Source of the DNA: Porphyra umbilicalis | Lineage: Eukaryota; Rhodophyta; Bangiophyceae; Bangiales; Bangiaceae | NCBI GenBank assembly: GCA_002049455.2 | Contig: KV918893.1 | Location: 1-64,000, forward strand | Direction of reading: 5' to 3' | DNA: 64,000 nucleotides | Shown here: piece after piece, positions 33,589 through 44,312 of the stretch | Position numbering within the stretch: the first letter of the stretch is position 1 | How the letters are laid out: each line of letters begins with the position of its first letter | Notes under the pieces: model-generated | Seen by the model: only the letters and a program-made list of their open reading frames with translations | Databases searched by the model: none | Told to the model about the DNA's origin: nothing | Position numbers and translations under genes: made by a program

Positions 33589-35516
33589 GGCCGATGTGTC
33601 GCCCGGGGGGACTGGATGGAGTTGCTGGGGACGGACCGGGAGAAGCCTGTCGTAATTGTCAACGGATTTGTGACGCACTCGGCGGGTAAGCCACGCTTTG
33701 TCATCGATGCGTGGTACCAGAACGAGTAGATAGAGGACTGGGACTTCAAGTATGAGGGCCTGGCGGACCTGGCCCCGCAGCTGCGCCCGGACGACAAGCT
33801 GCTTGGGTGGGACGTGAAAGACGCGTATCACCACCTGTAGCTACAGCAATCGGACACGACCTACTTTGCCTTTCAGTGCAGGGGGAGGATCTTCCAAAGC
33901 AACACGATGCCGTTTGGCCTGAAGGTGGCCCCGTTTCTTTGGACAAAGGTGTGCCGTCCGGTGGTGCATGCGCTACGGCGGGAGGGTTTCCGTGTGATTT
34001 CGTACTTCGACGACTTTGGTGGGGCGCCGCCGACGCAAGCTCCGACCGAGTCGACAGCGGGGGAGGCTCTCGCAGGCGGGGAGAGAGTGAGGGATATGTT
34101 CACACAGCTTGACCTCACCCTGCACCCGACCAAGGGTGTGTGGGAAGGCACGGATTGCCTGCCCCTGCTCGGCTTTTTGGTGGACACCCGCGCCGCCCGT
34201 TCCTGCTGCAGCTAATCCGTGCGACCAAGATCATGGGGATGGCGGACAGGATTCTGTCGCCAGCCAAGACGCACAGGAGGTGGGTGTGCCTGTCCGCGCT
34301 GCGGTCGTTCTGCGGCATGGCAGTTTCGACGCACCTGGCGGTCACGTCAGCGCGGCTCCACCTGAGGTCCCTGTACACCGCCATGAGGGACCACTTGGAC
34401 CGCCGCTCCAACCGCGTGCGGCTGGGCCGGCAGGGGATGCAAGACTTGCGATGGTGGCAGGTCATGACGCAGCACGCATAGCGCGGCCGTGCTCTGTGGC
34501 CGCGATCGGCCGATGTGACGCTAGCGACGGATGCGAGCGGCCTGGGGTGGGGTGTTACTTGGTACGGGCTGGCGCCGGCGCGCGGCTGCCACCGACTGTC
34601 CCGCCGACACCTTCACATCAACTTGCTGGAGCTCGGTGCGGTGCGGCTGGGGCTGCTGTCCTTCGTCGACTGGTCGCGGCAGCCAGACACAGTCGTCCGG
34701 CTGCGGACCGTCTCCCTGGTGACTCTGCACGTGATCACCACCGGGTCGAGCCACCCCATCGCGCTCATGGAAGAAAATCGGCGGCTTCACGCCGTTTGCC
34801 TCAGCCTGGGGGTGACGTTGTGGGCTGAGTACATCCCGTCCGCACTCAACAGGTGGGCCTACAGGCTCTCTCGCACGCGCGACTGGACAGCCTGGACGCT
34901 GCGCCGCGATGCCTTCCTCAAGGTCGAGCGCCTGTATGGGCCGCACACTGTCGACCTATTCGCGACCGCCGAGACCAAGCGGTGCGGGCGTTTCTTCTCC
35001 CGGCTCGCGACGCCTGGCGCGTCCGCGGTCGACGCGATGCAGCACAGTTGGCGTGACGAGAACTCGTGGGCCAACCCACAACCACAACCTGGTCGGGCCC
35101 GTGATTCAGAAGCTTATCCACCAGCAGTCGGCGGTCACCCTCGTGGCTCTTCACTGGCCGGCGCAGCCATGGTGGCCGTTGCCAGTGTCGGACTGCTCGG
35201 TCGTGCACTACCCGCCCCCCAAGGACGGGGTGTTTTTGCACAGCCGGCGGTAGGGGCTCGCACAGCGGCCGTGGTGGGGCACTGTGGTGTTCCGCTTCGA
35301 GGGCGGGTGTGCCACCCTGGCCCCCGTGAGACACGGTGGAAAGAGCTGGTGGATACGCTGCGGTCACGACGGTTCGGATACTGCGAAGGCGCCGACACGG
35401 CGCGCCGCCTGGTCAGCGCCAAGTACCAGTCGTCGACAAAGCGCCACTACATCAGTTTGTGGGAGCGCTTTGTAGAAATTTGCAACCGCGTCGGGGCGCG
35501 CGCGTTGTGGTGATGT
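33589..35516 (+). mobile_element. Element E reverse transcriptase and RNase H region
   Basis: DIRS-type motifs include FVIDAWYQNE, FKYEGLADL, LLGWDVKDAYHH, MPFGLKVAPFLW and the active-site block SYFDDFG. RNase H follows (TLATDASGLGWG, HINLLELGAV). Last is the family-typical HTVDLFAT box. Fossil, broken. Confidence 0.85.
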
Positions 35517-36155
35517 AGAGTTTACCGCCATGTATGGATAAATGCAGGACATTTCCGTCTTGCACGCACAGGGGCCGTCAGGGCCGTTTCCTTGAAAGAG
35601 AATTTTCCATTCCTTTCAACTCGAGACTGCCCAACGTGGCACCCATAGTTCTCTCCTATTGGTGGGTACTGGAAGCGGAGCTCGTATCTCCAGCCGAGCT
35701 CACGTCTTTGCCTCCACGCCGCCGCTTCTCTGGCACCGACTGCTTGCTGCGGCCGTCGCCAGCGGCACTGTTTTGTCTCGGACCGTTGACTACGACCACT
35801 CCCTTCACGGTCCCCGGTGATTCTTTCACCGGCGCCCGCCCCGCGAACTATCCCCCATGGCGCCCGGCGCAAGCATGGTGCCCCCGCCGGGCAAGCGTCG
35901 GAGTGGTGGCCGGGGTCGATGCGGACACCGCCCTTGCCGCAGCCGCAGATGACACCGCCGATGACACCGGGTTTCTTAGGTCCAGGTGAGAGCCGTGCCG
36001 TCGGCTCGGTGCGGGGCGCAATCGGATCACGAGTTCCGTGTGTTCCTGATGGTTTGACGGCCACCGCTGTGGACAGTGAATGGCCGGAACGGCTTTCCCG
36101 AATTTTCTTTGCATCGCAATCTTTCCTTTGAAACGAGGACATCTCTAGCGCGTTG

Positions 36156-37016
36156 CCAGCAGCGCCCGAGACGGTGGTTCGCTACATGGCCTCCATCTTT
36201 GACTTAGGCGACTGCTCGCCGGACTCCATCACCGCCTACCTGGCCACGATACGCGCAGTGCACCGGGTGGCCGGCAAGACCAACCCGACGGAAGACCCCT
36301 TTGTAGCCGACGCGCGCGTCGGTTTCCGCCGCAAGCACACCGACGCCGTCGGCGCTCTGCCGGACTTTCAGGGGTCCTTGGCACACGAGGCTGTGGAAAA
36401 GATCGTCCAGCTTGGCATCGGTGCGTCGGACGCGGCCACACGTTGGGAGTGCGCCGGCATCACCCTCGCCTACCTCATTCTCAACCACCCAGGCGCCGCC
36501 GCCAACGTGCGCGCGCGGGACGTGCGCCTGACTGCGACGGGCGTCCAAGTGCAAGTCCCCATCTACAAGATGGGGGTTCTCAAGAAGGGGTGGCGCCTGG
36601 CCTTCTCCATCCCTACCGCGGCGGGTGGGTGGGGCGCGAACCCCCCCATGTGCCTCCTGCGGTCGGTTTGGGTTTAGCACTACAGGTCTGGTCGGGTGGC
36701 GAGCGAGCATCTTTTCGCCCCCCCCGTCCGTGGCGCCCTGAAGCCGCTGTCCACGGAGGCGGTGACTGCGTGGATGCGCCGCTTGCTCCCTTTTACTACC
36801 TGCATGCCTCCGTTGGGTGTCAAATGGACCGGCCACTCGCCGCGCGCTGGCGCGGCATCCTCCGCCTACGCGGTCGGCCTGCCTCCACCGCTCATCCAGC
36901 AGAATATGGGTCTTTCTTCTCTCGACACGTCTTACAAACACTGCACCAATGCGCAGTGGCCTTCTACCCCCGCGGCAAGGGCGCAGTTTGCCCATTACTT
37001 CCCCCTGCGAGTTTAG
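36156..37016 (+). mobile_element. Element E tyrosine recombinase region
   Basis: N-terminal part LPAAPETVVRYMASI, then helices including SITAYLATIRAVHR. The catalytic H-x-x-R box is GHSPRAGAA and the tyrosine stands in LDTSYKHCTNAQWP. Together with the upstream RT this identifies a DIRS-order element. Fossil. Confidence 0.8.
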
Positions 37017-37216
37017 GACGCCGTGTCGGGCACCTTCCCCCCTTCCTGGCGCACCCGACTAACCCAAGCTATGCCTTCCTTTGCCAGCAGCTTATTCCGA
37101 TAGCTGTAAACCAGCCCGCGCGCCGAGAGGGCGGAATTGTGCTGGGATATGTGTGACGGGACAACCACGGGGAAAGGCGGCTCGCACCAGTCGGTGCGAC
37201 CGTTCTGCGGCCGACC

Positions 37217-37338
37217 GCTGCGACGGCGGCCTGCCCCGGCGGTTTCGCCGACACCCCCAGATCGTAACCGGGGCTCCGCCTGCAGCTGTCACCCGCGCTG
37301 TCACACGGCAGCCGCGAGGGCGCCGTAGACGCCTGTCC
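37217..37338 (+). repeat. Element E right terminal repeat
   Basis: Direct-orientation partner of 14641-14760, about 180 bp after the recombinase region. Confidence 0.75.
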
Positions 37339-37908
37339 CCAACCAAGGTACAAAGCCGCCACCTGCTGATTCATGTAGACCCCCCTGAAAACTTTCTCTT
37401 CGCGACGCCTTGCTGACGCCCTTTCGAGTTGGGGCGTTAGGGGCGCACGACGCCTAAATAACGCCCTGGTGACGCCCGTAACGACGCCCTTAACGATGGC
37501 CCGGGCGTTCTGAGCAACCCTGCACCTAGGGTTGCACACGACGCCCCTATTTCGGGGCCGTCAGGGACGCGCGACGGATAAGACGCCTTACTGACGCCCC
37601 ATTAGGCAGCCAAAACGCCCTCACGACGCCCCAAGTAGCACCCTCAATATTCACAATATCGTTCAAGTAGCACCCATATCATGCTCTCATATATCATTTT
37701 TGTGTCCAGACTGGGTGCCTGCCCTCAACCAAGGTGCGCAGCCGCCACCTGCTGAATCATGTGGACCCCCCTGAAAACTTCCTCTTCGCGACGCCTTGTT
37801 GACGCCCTTTTTAGTTGAGGCGTTAGGGGCGCACGACGCCCAAATGACGCCCTGGTGACGCCCTTAACGACGCCCTAAACGACGCCCCGGGCGTTCTGAG
37901 CAACCCTA
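37335..37908. repeat. ACGCC-motif repeats: one half copy and one 380-bp element
   Basis: 37335-37520 and 37726-37908 are direct copies (CAACCAAGG, CAGCCGCCACCTGCTGA, then ACGCC words about every 11 bases, ending GCGTTCTGAGCAACCCT). Between them 37528-37720 is the AGGGTTGC-starting end also seen at 12580. So 37528-37907 has inverted ends AGGGTTGC and GCAACCCT, with ACCT on both outer sides. It looks like a short non-autonomous hAT-like element next to a solo right end. Confidence 0.6.
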
Positions 37909-37984
37909 CCTGGGGTCGTATCTCGAAAAAAACGACCCACGATGACACGTGGGCTACAAGAGATCGTGGGTGGGGCTACAAGAG

Positions 37985-38150
37985 ATCGTGGGGGCTCTCT
38001 GGGGGGTGTGGGGGGGGGGGGGGGGTTGGGGGATTAGGGGGGTGCTGGGGGGGCGCTGGGGGGGGGGTTGGGGGGGGGTTGGGGGCGGGGTTGGGGGGGT
38101 TTGGGGGGGGTTTGGGGGGGGGGTCGGGGGGAGCTGAGCGGCGTGCTGGG
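37985..38150 (+). repeat. G-rich tract, GGGGGTT/GGGGGGG repeats
   Basis: Runs of 6-14 G separated by TT or GC. It would form G-quadruplexes on this strand. It follows a 24-bp direct repeat containing CTACAAGAGATCGTGGG. Confidence 0.85.
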
Positions 38151-38159
38151 GCTCGGGGG

Positions 38160-39640
38160 CGCAAATTGGCATTGTCGGCGGGTCGTCAATTTGGACGCAC
38201 AATGGCCTGACAACGTGCTGACGACCTTACGTGGCCGCTACCACCGCCCCACCAGTGCTGTCTCAGAGCCGCACCGCGCCCCACTCCTCGGCTACCGCGG
38301 CCGTCGCTGCCCTTCTCCCCACTGGCAGCCCGTCGCCACTACAAATGTTTCTCGCTTTGTGTGTTTTCCTGCCTGGCCGCCCACCCGGCTGCGGCCGACG
38401 TGTCATCTGCCAAGGAGGTCCTGCTAGACAAGAAGAGACGCGCGAAGATAGAATTCCCGTATTGTTTCCAGCTGGTCAGAAAGAACAGAGTACAGTATGG
38501 GAGACCGGCCGTAGTGTTTTTTCCAACCAAAAGCAATGGGAATCGCTATAGGCAGGAACAGAAGGCACATACGGTATCCACAAGATGGGGCAGTGCCAGA
38601 AAAACGCACGAGATCCATTGGACTGGCCAGTGTTGGCGCTGCTTTGACGCACAATCCGGAACACTCCAGCAATCAGCTCCTAGTTTATTTATTCTCGCTG
38701 CCACGCGCACAGCGGCGGTCCGGTCCACCTGAGCATCCCACAGCAGGTGGCCAGATACACACCCATGGCTTGCTAGCGCCACAATGGCGGGCACGACGAC
38801 GGTGACCTCATGCTACTTCCACTCACGCGTGTACCCCGCCTAGGTCCTTCCCCCATTGTGCGAACGTATGAGCTATCACTTGCTCGCATACAAGGATTGG
38901 GAGGGGGTAGCTGTGAGACCATGGCGGCGTGCGGGTAGTGACCCTCGTCTCGGATTGACGGGGCCCATGGAAAGACCCTGAGCCAGAGGTTGTGGCTAAC
39001 CGGCCGAAAAGCGACCATCAAAAGACAATTAGACACTGTCCAGATGACAGCTTTCACTCGACGTATGTTACTGAAATCTCGTGGCACGGTCACTGCCTTG
39101 GGAGCCGTGTCGGTCAGGCGTCAAGCGTTCTGAGGCCTCTCAATGGTAGTTTCATGCAAGGAGCTGCGGTTGTGTCGTGCTGTACTGAGGGTGCACATCG
39201 TCTTGACATTGAATAGAAAACTTTTGACCGCTGGACCTTAATAGAACATTCTACAAGGTTCACTCGGACCAACTTCGTTTCAAGCTCACATCGGTCGCGG
39301 GGCACGCGTGAAGGGCAGCAGGTAGGGTGTCATATGAGCATGAAGGAGCCCTTGTTGTACTATTCTGAGCACACCGACGTGACCAGGGATTGTCCTCTAT
39401 CCTACTTGAGCTCCCCGATCGATTGTGACATGGTGTTCTTTTTGGGTCGGACGTCTGCTGAAACGCGGAGGATGCCACGGGCATGCCAAGTGGGGAAGGG
39501 CAACACGTCTTGGGACAGTAGGGTGCCAAAAACAAAAGTCGTGCGGCGCTTGACTTTATCATTACTTCTGGGTAAAATGACGTCCCTGATCACGCCTATT
39601 CAGTCATAATTGACTGAAACCCACATCAACCTGCTGTTTT
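38160..39640. other. No gene recognised
   Basis: Moderate GC; only short frames on both strands with no recognisable motif, no TIRs and no RNA gene seen. Confidence 0.4.
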
Positions 39641-41043
39641 GCACCGATATGTATCCAGCAACAGTGCCTTTCCGCACTTGCGAGCATTGCGTGAGAACCG
39701 CTGCCGCGGCGAGGCTGCGGTGACCGCTGCTGCCGCCATCACAGCCGCCCGAGAAGCGACCCCCGTGCGTTCGGTGGCGGGGGCTGGCGCAGCCGCCGTT
39801 GTCCTGCTGGCAACTACGTCCGACAGCGGGGCGGCGGCGGCGGCGCGGCAACATGCGCCCCTGCAGGCGGCGTCGGTGGCCGCGGTGCGGCGAGCGGTCC
39901 CGCGTCCGTCAGCCACCGCTGCTGTCAGCGCCACGGCACCGGTGGGGGCGGATGCGCGGGCGGCGGCAGGGCACGCACCTTTCCCTGCCGCCCTCACCGG
40001 CCCCAGCGCTACGCGGGAACGCAGCACCTCAGCGGGGGTTTTGCGGAGCGGCGGCGGCCGCCCCTGAGTCGCCCTGACCGGCTTCCGCCGGCTGGGTGGC
40101 CACCCCCAGAAGTGCGCCAGGCGTTCTTGATCCGTGCCTGGTTACCGCGGTGGTGGCGGCGGCGGTGCAGCAATCCCCGTAGACTGGGCCACCGCCACTG
40201 CCGCCGACGGCGACGAGGTTTATCCTCACCCGTTTTCAGACACGGAAAAAGCGGCCGCTGCTGCGATAGCGCCCGCGAGCGCCAGCACGGAGGCGCCGGC
40301 GGCGTGGCGGTCCCCGGCTTCGGTAGAGGCGGGTACGGCCGCGGCGCACGCCGCGGGGGCGACGACCATGCTGCCACCCGCTGGGCCACCTGCGGGGGCG
40401 GTGGTATCGACGCTGCGCCGTCCAGCCCCGTCACTGCCTGCCGGTCATCTCCCCTCTACGGCACGGCGCAGCACGCGGCGCGGTGGTCGGTGGCCGGGGA
40501 GGTAGCGGCGGCGGCCACCGCCATCCCCGCCTGCCCTGGCAGCCGCCGCCGCCGACGGCGACCGCGTGGCGGCCCTTGCTGGTGGGGGGGGGGTGCCGGG
40601 ACGTGGCACGATTTGGCTGCCCCACGCCACTCCGCCGCCACGGCGCCGCGCACCACTGGCCGCGGCGCCCTGTGCCGGTGGCCATCGGGTGCTGGCGGGG
40701 GGGGTGCCGACGCTACGTCGCCCCCCCCCGCCGCGACCGGCGGGGCGGCCCCCCCCGGCACCGCGCCGCGCGACGCGGCTTGGCCGCCGGCGGCGGCGGT
40801 GGTGGCGGCGGCTGCGGCGGAGGCGCTCCCCGCCCGCTCGGCTGTCGGAACGGCCGCCGACGGCGCCACGTCCCCGTGCCTTTCGGCCGCGGCGCTCGCG
40901 GCCGCGGCCACCACGCCGAACGCCTGGGACGCCGGCGGGGCGGCGCCGGCGGCGCGGCCGCTCATGGGCACGCCGGCGGCGGCCGACAGGCAGCCGGCAC
41001 CCAGTATAGGCGCCGCCGTTGGCCGCCCCCCGCCCCGCCACAT
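39640..41043. other. Very GC-rich block with alanine-rich frames on both strands
   Basis: Long frames run both ways, for example plus 39639-40067, 40134-40505 and 40112-41122, and minus 40456-41043. All are alanine/glycine/proline/arginine-rich. The least artificial is plus 40134-40505 (IPVDWATATAADGDEVYPHP). A low-complexity gene is possible but cannot be supported or assigned to a strand. Confidence 0.3.
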
Positions 41044-41230
41044 GGCATGTGTGGCCGTTTTACCGCCTGAATGCGAGGTCCCCCGAGCAATAAGGAGGCT
41101 ACAACGGCATCAAATCGGATGAGAAATTGACGTTGAGCAGCAGAACGCGAGAAAAGTGGCCCCATCGCAATGGCGTCATGAGGGGGATTTGGATCTAAAT
41201 CGTTTGCAACTCTACCCCCTCTCAGGCGTT

Positions 41231-41294
41231 GGAAACGGCCCCCACGATCTATTCTAGAGGTTTAATCTCTAGAATAGAACGTGGGTCCGTTTCT
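41231..41294. repeat. 64-bp near-perfect hairpin
   Basis: The arms read GAAACGG-CCCACG-TCTATTCTAGAG and close on a 7-base loop GTTTAAT, with two or three mismatches. It contains TCTATTCTA, also found in the CTAG-family TIRs. Confidence 0.8.
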
Positions 41295-41324
41295 CTTGAG
41301 ATCCTACACGTTATTCGCTTATGT

Positions 41325-41362
41325 GCCATTCACTTGGAGAGCATGCTCTACAAGTGAATGGC
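41325..41362. repeat. 38-bp hairpin
   Basis: Perfect 12-bp arms GCCATTCACTTG and CAAGTGAATGGC enclose the palindrome GAGCATGCTC. It lies 30 bp from the previous hairpin. Confidence 0.85.
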
Positions 41363-41454
41363 CCCTAGAGCCTCAGGACCGCGATCTCTCGCGATCTCGG
41401 ACTGCCAGAGGGTGCTACTTCTGTGGCGCACCCCTGCCATGAAAACGCATAATG

Positions 41455-41539
41455 ACTCTATACCGTCTGAGAACGGGGAATTCCACGTCTTGTGTGTTTA
41501 AAATTCCTCTTTTGCAAGAACTGTCATGTCGACAATCCG
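41455..41539. repeat. Dispersed repeat copy 2 (related to 4043-4134)
   Basis: Same orientation and order of shared words as copy 1; overlaps the 3' side of the transposase fragment. Confidence 0.6.
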
Positions 41540-41995
41540 GAAGCTCCTCGCGACACACGCCGCTGCGAGCGGGCCTAAGAAGTCGACCCGCGCACCGCAG
41601 CCCACTCGAGACGCACCGCGCTGCATGGCACTGTTCGCTGCAACCCTCCCCACCCGCCGCCATTTCAAACTGCACACAGTTCCCCCGCCCCCCTCCGTTG
41701 GGAACACCGATCGCGGCGCACGACACGGTAGCTGACCGCCATGGCGGTAGACACTTGCCGAGAGACCGGGGCGAGGCAAGCGAGGACGCAAAATGCCCAC
41801 CAAGGCATGAAACGCTCCGTCAGACATGCGCACTGCGCGCTCAAAGTGGGGACCAAAACGAGCCCGCATATGGGAAAAAGAAACGCGAGTGGTTGTGTAT
41901 TGAGTGGGTGATAAAAAGATACTCGGGCTAGAGTGCACTACCCCCGCCGGCGATGTCACGAAGGCGCCCGCGCGTAGGGTGGCGAAAGGGTCCAT
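41498..41995 (-). pseudogene. PIF/Harbinger transposase N-terminal fragment
   Basis: The 165-residue frame contains ARFGPHFERAVRMSDGAFHA and LVGILRPRL. This matches the N-terminal region of DDE_4-type Harbinger transposases, where a Phe-rich helix is followed by F-R-M-S and L-x-x-x-L-R-P. The sequence then turns arginine/cysteine-rich and no DDE catalytic residues follow, so only the first part of the gene remains. The C-terminal half overlaps the dispersed repeat. Confidence 0.45.
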
Positions 41996-42169
41996 GTTGG
42001 CGGTCGCCGTGCGTTGACAAGCTGCATGGCGGTCGGTAGCGCGGTGGATGGTTCGATGGTCGGTCTTGTCCGCGCCTGATGCCGATAGAAATCCTACCTC
42101 TCTGACGAATACAATTGTGTATTAAAGAGGGCGCAAGCGCAACGAACAGCCTCGGCAAATATGCAAAGT

Positions 42170-42290
42170 AGGGTTGTGCATCACGCCCCGTTTTCGAGGG
42201 CGGGGTGGGCGATGCACGCCCAATCACGCCCTTTGGCACGCCCGGCTGACACGCACGCCCCCGTTCACGCCCCGGACTTGATATTGGAAT
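42170..42290. repeat. ACGCC-motif repeat, copy 3
   Basis: Starts AGGGTTGTGCATCACGCCCC and holds at least six ACGCC words (CATCACGCC, GCACGCC, ATCACGCC, GGCACGCC, ACGCACGCC, TTCACGCC). Diverged from the copies at 12580 and 37528. Confidence 0.55.
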
Positions 42291-43530
42291 GGCCGACATA
42301 CGTTGAACGCAACCATCAATTAGTTCACTGCACCCTCCTCATGTGGCATCCAGGGCACTATACTTATTGCTTCGGTTGGCATTTCATTAAGTATGCAGAT
42401 CACGCCCAGTATGTGTGCAAATCACGCCCCTGGCACGCTGCTCACTGTCAGCCATGTCCAGTCGGGTAATGCAGCTCTCTCCTTTCCGGCCTTGCTCATG
42501 TCAATGAAGGGTATTTCCAATTGACATGATGACTCCAACTGCCTTATGCATGCCTTTAGAGAGGGGCAGAGGCCGGCCACGGCTCATTGGGCATGAGAGC
42601 TAGCTTTAGGGGGTCGTCTTCCATCGAAGAAAACCTTCTCGGCATGTCTCGGTTGTTTTCTCTACCTACAACGCGTACGTGGTTCAACCGAAGGTGCCAG
42701 ACTAAAACGAGACGTTTACTCAGAGATGTAGGCGCGAAACTGCCGGCCGCACAAGTTTCACTGGTACGGCACAAAGGCCTCAAAGCGGGTCATGACGCCC
42801 TTCCGGCGTCCGCTGGTTGTCCGGAGGATGGGAGCTACCTGTCGGCCAGCAGAGTTGTGTGTGGCAGCTCTTTAGGATGCTGGGGTCATTGGGAAGACAA
42901 CCAGGGTAGGGGGAGGTCTAGCTTCTTTGTGGTTCAGTTTTTATGGGACCATCCCCGGTGAGCATGCGGGACCCGACGGGGCCAGTTCCCCCCCATAGAA
43001 CAGACATGTTTTTAGGTCTCTATCAGGATTTATGCACGGAGGCACTCTCATAGAGTCATAGTAGCTCGGCTGCGGTAGTCGGTCTGCCCAGCGTCTGGCT
43101 TTTACCCGTGCAGTGAGCAGGTACCGAAGAAGGGCGTTCGGCTGCCTTTGAAGCCACAAAGGACCCACCTCTGGCCAAGCGGCCGCCTCCCCGCTGGGTT
43201 TCTTGTATTTAACAGGCTCCCACTGGATCAAGGAAGAGTTTCAGGTGGGTGGTGTCGCTGGCTGATGCCTGGGGGGCATCGACGGTGGGCGCAACAAGGG
43301 GGCACATGGGTATTCCGGGCATCGAGAGCGAGCCACCGCCACTATGGTGTGGCTGGGCATCAAAGAATAAAACATACCGAGACAGAAAGCTCTTTGTATG
43401 ATTTGTTTTATTGGTATGCGGGGAGGGGGTATGGTTTTGCCTGTTTCATAGGCAAAGGCCGGACGAGGTGCTCGTAGTCCGGCCGTGTCGCCCATATTGG
43501 GATGCAATTTCCTGACCAAATTTTCGGTAA
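42291..43530. other. No gene recognised
   Basis: Short frames only; no transposon ends or RNA gene found. Confidence 0.4.
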
Positions 43531-43770
43531 TCTGACGGCGTCTGGGGACATCGCATTCGCCGAGTAATCACACTCACGGGCTCGACCAACAACAAGACCG
43601 CCGAGCTCCGACAACACTTCACTGCCGAGCAACAACCACGACTCAGCCAGTCGAGCGACGACGAGCATTGGGCCGCTGCTTTGGACGCATGGGAGGCCTC
43701 CGTGCGGCAAGTCACGCCGCAGATGCAGCATCATGCCACCAAGACCGACTTGCCTCAAAAGAGGACGTAG
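43531..43770 (+). CDS. Exon-like open frame, unrecognised
   Basis: Between stops at 43528 and 43768 the frame reads natural-looking, polar protein: GSTNNKTAELRQHFTAEQQ, then SSDDEHWAAALDAWEAS and VRQVTPQMQHHATKTD. It has no ATG near its left side. It could be the last exon of a gene whose earlier exons were not found, or a transposon remnant. No family recognised. Confidence 0.3.
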   Translation, partial: SDGVWGHRIRRVITLTGSTNNKTAELRQHFTAEQQPRLSQSSDDEHWAAALDAWEASVRQVTPQMQHHATKTDLPQKRT

Positions 43771-43947
43771 TGCACGTGGACGTGGGTGGGTTGGGTTTAG
43801 TATATTCCTTTCAACGACATAGCATACAGCGCGCTCGAATGCCTCTCCCCATCAATCATGGCCGACAAAGCACACTTAACTCGCCAGCTGCACGCAATGC
43901 CCAACATTCACTGGATTCACTGGCCAAAGGTCGCGTCACGTGAAACT

Positions 43948-44125
43948 AGCGTGACACACACTCTGTTTTGGCCATCACTCCCGGTCCGCCCTTTGAAAGG
44001 CATAACAAATCCGCCCAAGTGCGACGATGCAGCCATCGTACTGTCACAACAATCGTGCAATTCCCGATTTGAAAACAACGATCTCAGCTTGAAAATAGCG
44101 TGACACACACCCAGTTTTGGCCATC
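43948..44125 (+). repeat. Direct repeat pair, 149-bp spacing
   Basis: AGCGTGACACACACxCxGTTTTGGCCATC occurs at 43948 and 44097. Possibly the ends of a small inserted element; no inverted ends seen. Confidence 0.6.
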
Positions 44126-44312
44126 TTGACCAGTACAGCCGAGTTCCTCGGCTGAATACTTGATTTTATGTGCGAGACGGTACGCCAAAGGCCTTTCGCA
44201 GATATTTGCCGCCGTCACGTCGGTATACCGTCACACGGTTTGCAACTGCGAACGGGCCTGAGTGCTGGGCTGGGAGCGAAGCTTCACGAAAAAGCCTTCA
44301 TGGGCGAATCTT

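Larger units (their letters stand above)
14641..37338 (+). mobile_element. Element E: DIRS/Ngaro-like tyrosine-recombinase retroelement fossil, split by insertions
   Basis: E is bounded by direct repeats of about 120 bp (14641-14760 and 37217-37338). In order it holds a gag-like region (about 15.0-16.1 kb), the start of pol (about 16.2-16.4 kb), then after inserted elements the reverse transcriptase and RNase H (about 33.6-35.1 kb) and a tyrosine recombinase (about 36.2-37.0 kb). Elements F and B sit within pol. Terminal direct rather than inverted repeats favour the Ngaro/PAT style. E is broken, with several breaks besides the insertions, and is the oldest layer of the nest. That the left and right halves belong to one copy is inferred from order, strand and the matching end repeats. 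Confidence 0.6.

Noticed and set aside
37985-38150. Telomeric repeat
   Set aside because: G runs are irregular with no fixed telomere-like unit, and ordinary sequence continues on both sides.
40112-41122. Long alanine/glycine-rich frames on both strands
   Set aside because: Similar frames run both ways, so composition alone explains them; kept only as a described low-complexity block.
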